Below are positions 21,451 through 23,130 of a DNA stretch of 23,130 nucleotides, piece after piece. The notes under the pieces were generated by a model that was given only the letters and a program-made list of their open reading frames with translations, had not been told where the DNA came from and did not search any database. The position numbers and the translations under genes are program-made. The stretch comes from CAYGHG01 sp964349515 (GTDB taxonomy: Bacteria > Oederibacteriota > PGYV01 > CAYGHG01): assembly GCA_964349515.1 (NCBI GenBank), contig CAYGHG010000034.1:1-23130 (forward strand). The letters are read 5' to 3'. The first letter of the stretch is position 1, and the number at the start of each line of letters is the position of its first letter.

Positions 21451-23121
21451 CTATTTGCTTTTTGCCTGCTCATACGCAAGCGTTCTGGTTGTAATATCTG
21501 TTATCTCCGAGGGCCCGAAATACTGTATAGGGCCGGGGAAAAGATACAATTCGTTTGCCGCCCATTTTCCCCTTACTTTCAGAAGCTGTTTAAAAGGCTT
21601 TCCGTTAAGCTCTACAAGGGCCTTTTGTATGACGGCTTTTTCTTTGCCTTTTCTTCTCTCAATGTTCATCATCATGGTAAGAGGTATGCCGCCCGCTTCC
21701 CACTGCGAGGGTTTCTTTGTCAGGTTCCTCACGGATGAAATGTAACCCGTCATCCCGTTTAGCGCGAGCATCACCGCGTTGTAACCCAAGGCGTAGCAGT
21801 AATTGGTGTCAAAGTTGGAAGGCGCGCCGCAGCGCCCCTCATAGCCGAAGAAGTGTGTGATGGAGGCAAACTTACCCGTGTATGAGCCCCCTTTTTTCAT
21901 CTCTTTTAACCTTCTCGCTGTCATGTCCACAAGCAGTTTTTCTGTTTCTATCTGGGATACGGCGACATTGCCGTGCGGGTCGCGGTCAAGAAGAAGCTGC
22001 GCCTCAATGGCGTCAGGCAGGGATTTCATAAGCGAGGCTGAGTGCTCGGGCAGTTTTTCATATACAAATCTTTTTTTGCTGTTGATGTCCAAAATTTCAT
22101 TAAGGCGTTCTTCATTGTCCGCCATCACGTCATTTAGCGCCTTGATGAGTTCCTTTACCTCGGGTATGAACTCTATCAACCCCTCCGGCACGAGTATCAC
22201 GCCGAAGTCTTTTTTCTGCGCCGCCCTTTTTACTATCACGTCCACTATGCCGTCCACCACCTGCGCGAGAGTCTGTTTTTTCGCCAGCACCTCTTCGCCG
22301 ACCATCACTATGTTAGGCTGTGTTTTAAACCCGACTTCCAGCGTGATATGAGAGGCGCTTCTGCCCATCAGGCGTACAAAGTGCCAGTACTTCTGAGCGG
22401 AGTTTACGTCGCGGCATATGTTGCCGACAAGCTCGGCGTATATTTTGGTCGCCGTATCAAACCCAAACGAAGTTTCTATCTGTTCATTTTTCAGGTCGCC
22501 GTCTATTGTTTTCGGCACGCCTATCACCTTTATATCCGAGCCTTCTTTCAGAAAATATTCCGCGAGAAGCGCGGCATTAGTATTTGAGTCGTCTCCGCCC
22601 ACCACTACAAGCGTATCAATTTTATTTTTTTTCATATTTTCAAGGCTCGCCGCAAACTGCTCCGGCGTTTCTATTTTGGTCCTGCCCGACTTTATCATGT
22701 CAAACCCGCCCGTATTGCGGTATTTGTCCATAAAATCGCCCGTTATTTCCCTGAATTTGTTTTCAAGTATTCCCGAGGGCCCGCCCAAAAACCCTATAAG
22801 CCTGTTTTTTGGATTGGCTTTTTTCAGCCCGTCAAACAGGCCCGCTATCACGTTATGGCCGCCCGGCGCCTGCCCGCCCGAGAGCACCACCCCTATTTTT
22901 ACCGGGCCTTTATTAAAATCAGGGTTCGCGCCCTTTGTAAAAGTCACTGCAGGTTTTCCGTATGTGTTGATAAACATCTTTTTCACCGTTGCCTGGTCTG
23001 AAATGCTCCGGGTTTCTTTACCCTTTTTGGGTTTTATCTGCGAAGGTTTGTTCCTGAGGATAAGCGGAAGTTCGGGTTTGAATTTTTTCCTTAAAATCTG
23101 AAGCTCTGAAATGTTTTCCAT
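21451..23121 (-). CDS. pfp: PPi-dependent 6-phosphofructokinase, long form
   Basis: 556 residues, typical of the long PFP clade (plant beta-subunit, spirochaete and Chlamydia-like enzymes), not the ~320-residue ATP enzyme. Motifs: SGGQAPGGHN (81-90), GGDDSN (175-180; the second Asp in place of Gly marks PPi rather than ATP use), PKTIDGDL (203-210; Lys of the PPi type), MGRSASH (252-258), and a C-terminal HFFGYEGRCGAPSNFD. It catalyses the reversible conversion of fructose 6-phosphate plus PPi to fructose 1,6-bisphosphate plus phosphate. It starts with ATG 9 nt from the right window edge, so its promoter is not visible. It is followed by a terminator. Confidence 0.95.
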   Translation of the reverse strand: MENISELQILRKKFKPELPLILRNKPSQIKPKKGKETRSISDQATVKKMFINTYGKPAVTFTKGANPDFNKGPVKIGVVLSGGQAPGGHNVIAGLFDGLKKANPKNRLIGFLGGPSGILENKFREITGDFMDKYRNTGGFDMIKSGRTKIETPEQFAASLENMKKNKIDTLVVVGGDDSNTNAALLAEYFLKEGSDIKVIGVPKTIDGDLKNEQIETSFGFDTATKIYAELVGNICRDVNSAQKYWHFVRLMGRSASHITLEVGFKTQPNIVMVGEEVLAKKQTLAQVVDGIVDVIVKRAAQKKDFGVILVPEGLIEFIPEVKELIKALNDVMADNEERLNEILDINSKKRFVYEKLPEHSASLMKSLPDAIEAQLLLDRDPHGNVAVSQIETEKLLVDMTARRLKEMKKGGSYTGKFASITHFFGYEGRCGAPSNFDTNYCYALGYNAVMLALNGMTGYISSVRNLTKKPSQWEAGGIPLTMMMNIERRKGKEKAVIQKALVELNGKPFKQLLKVRGKWAANELYLFPGPIQYFGPSEITDITTRTLAYEQAKSK

Positions 23122-23130
23122 ACTGTATTT

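Overview
The window is a stretch of bacterial chromosome. Almost all genes lie on the minus strand, packed in operons with ATGA-type overlaps, and a tRNA island sits in the middle (about 5.3-7.8 kb). Two runs of exactly 100 N mark scaffold joins, so this is a draft or metagenome-type assembly. Gene content (long PPi-dependent phosphofructokinase, GT39-YYY membrane fusion, class II cyclic-nucleotide phosphodiesterase, slipin/NfeD pair, ECF sigma with zinc anti-sigma) suggests a Gram-negative-type bacterium from a poorly cultured lineage. I cannot name the phylum from sequence alone.

Layout, left to right. (1) 1-5182, minus: a regulatory operon read from a strong sigma-70-type promoter at 5229-5257. 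It encodes a CRP-like cyclic-nucleotide receptor, a CHASE2 membrane protein with a degenerate class III cyclase domain, a class II cyclic-nucleotide phosphodiesterase, a RimI-like acetyltransferase, an ECF sigma factor, its zinc-binding anti-sigma factor and a secreted DUF3106-like protein cut by the window edge. (2) 5285-5870: tandem and dispersed non-coding repeats, truncated and intact copies of a terminator, and a duplicated tRNA-Ala tail. (3) 5871-6736, minus: tRNA-Arg(ACG), tadA, tRNA-Ser(GGA) and tRNA-Ala(CGC) as one apparent transcription unit. The TadA deaminase gene is sandwiched between tRNAs, one of which is its expected substrate. (4) 6794-7792: a divergent plus-strand tRNA-Ser(CGA) locus, broken by two gaps, with a palindromic repeat array, 36-bp direct repeats and scattered tRNA fragments. 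(5) 7793-12762, minus: nfeD, slipin, cinA and a polysaccharide flippase-like gene. (6) 12829-13755: a secreted hypothetical protein. (7) 13862-21356, minus: a five-gene chain of GT39-YYY fusion, PAP2 phosphatase, polysaccharide deacetylase, pyrF and pyrE. (8) 21451-23121, minus: long PPi-dependent phosphofructokinase.

How the genes work together: block 1 has the parts list of a cyclic-nucleotide circuit (possible membrane sensor, receptor, degrading enzyme) placed upstream of an ECF sigma module, but the cyclase domain seems to lack a metal-binding residue. Block 3 links a tRNA-modifying enzyme to its substrate tRNA at the transcript level. Block 7 joins envelope glycan/lipid-carrier functions to pyrimidine synthesis, and block 5 joins membrane quality control to a nucleotide-salvage enzyme and a lipid-linked glycan exporter. 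The most interesting signals are the tRNA-embedded tadA, the cyclic-nucleotide cassette and the repeat-rich tRNA island.
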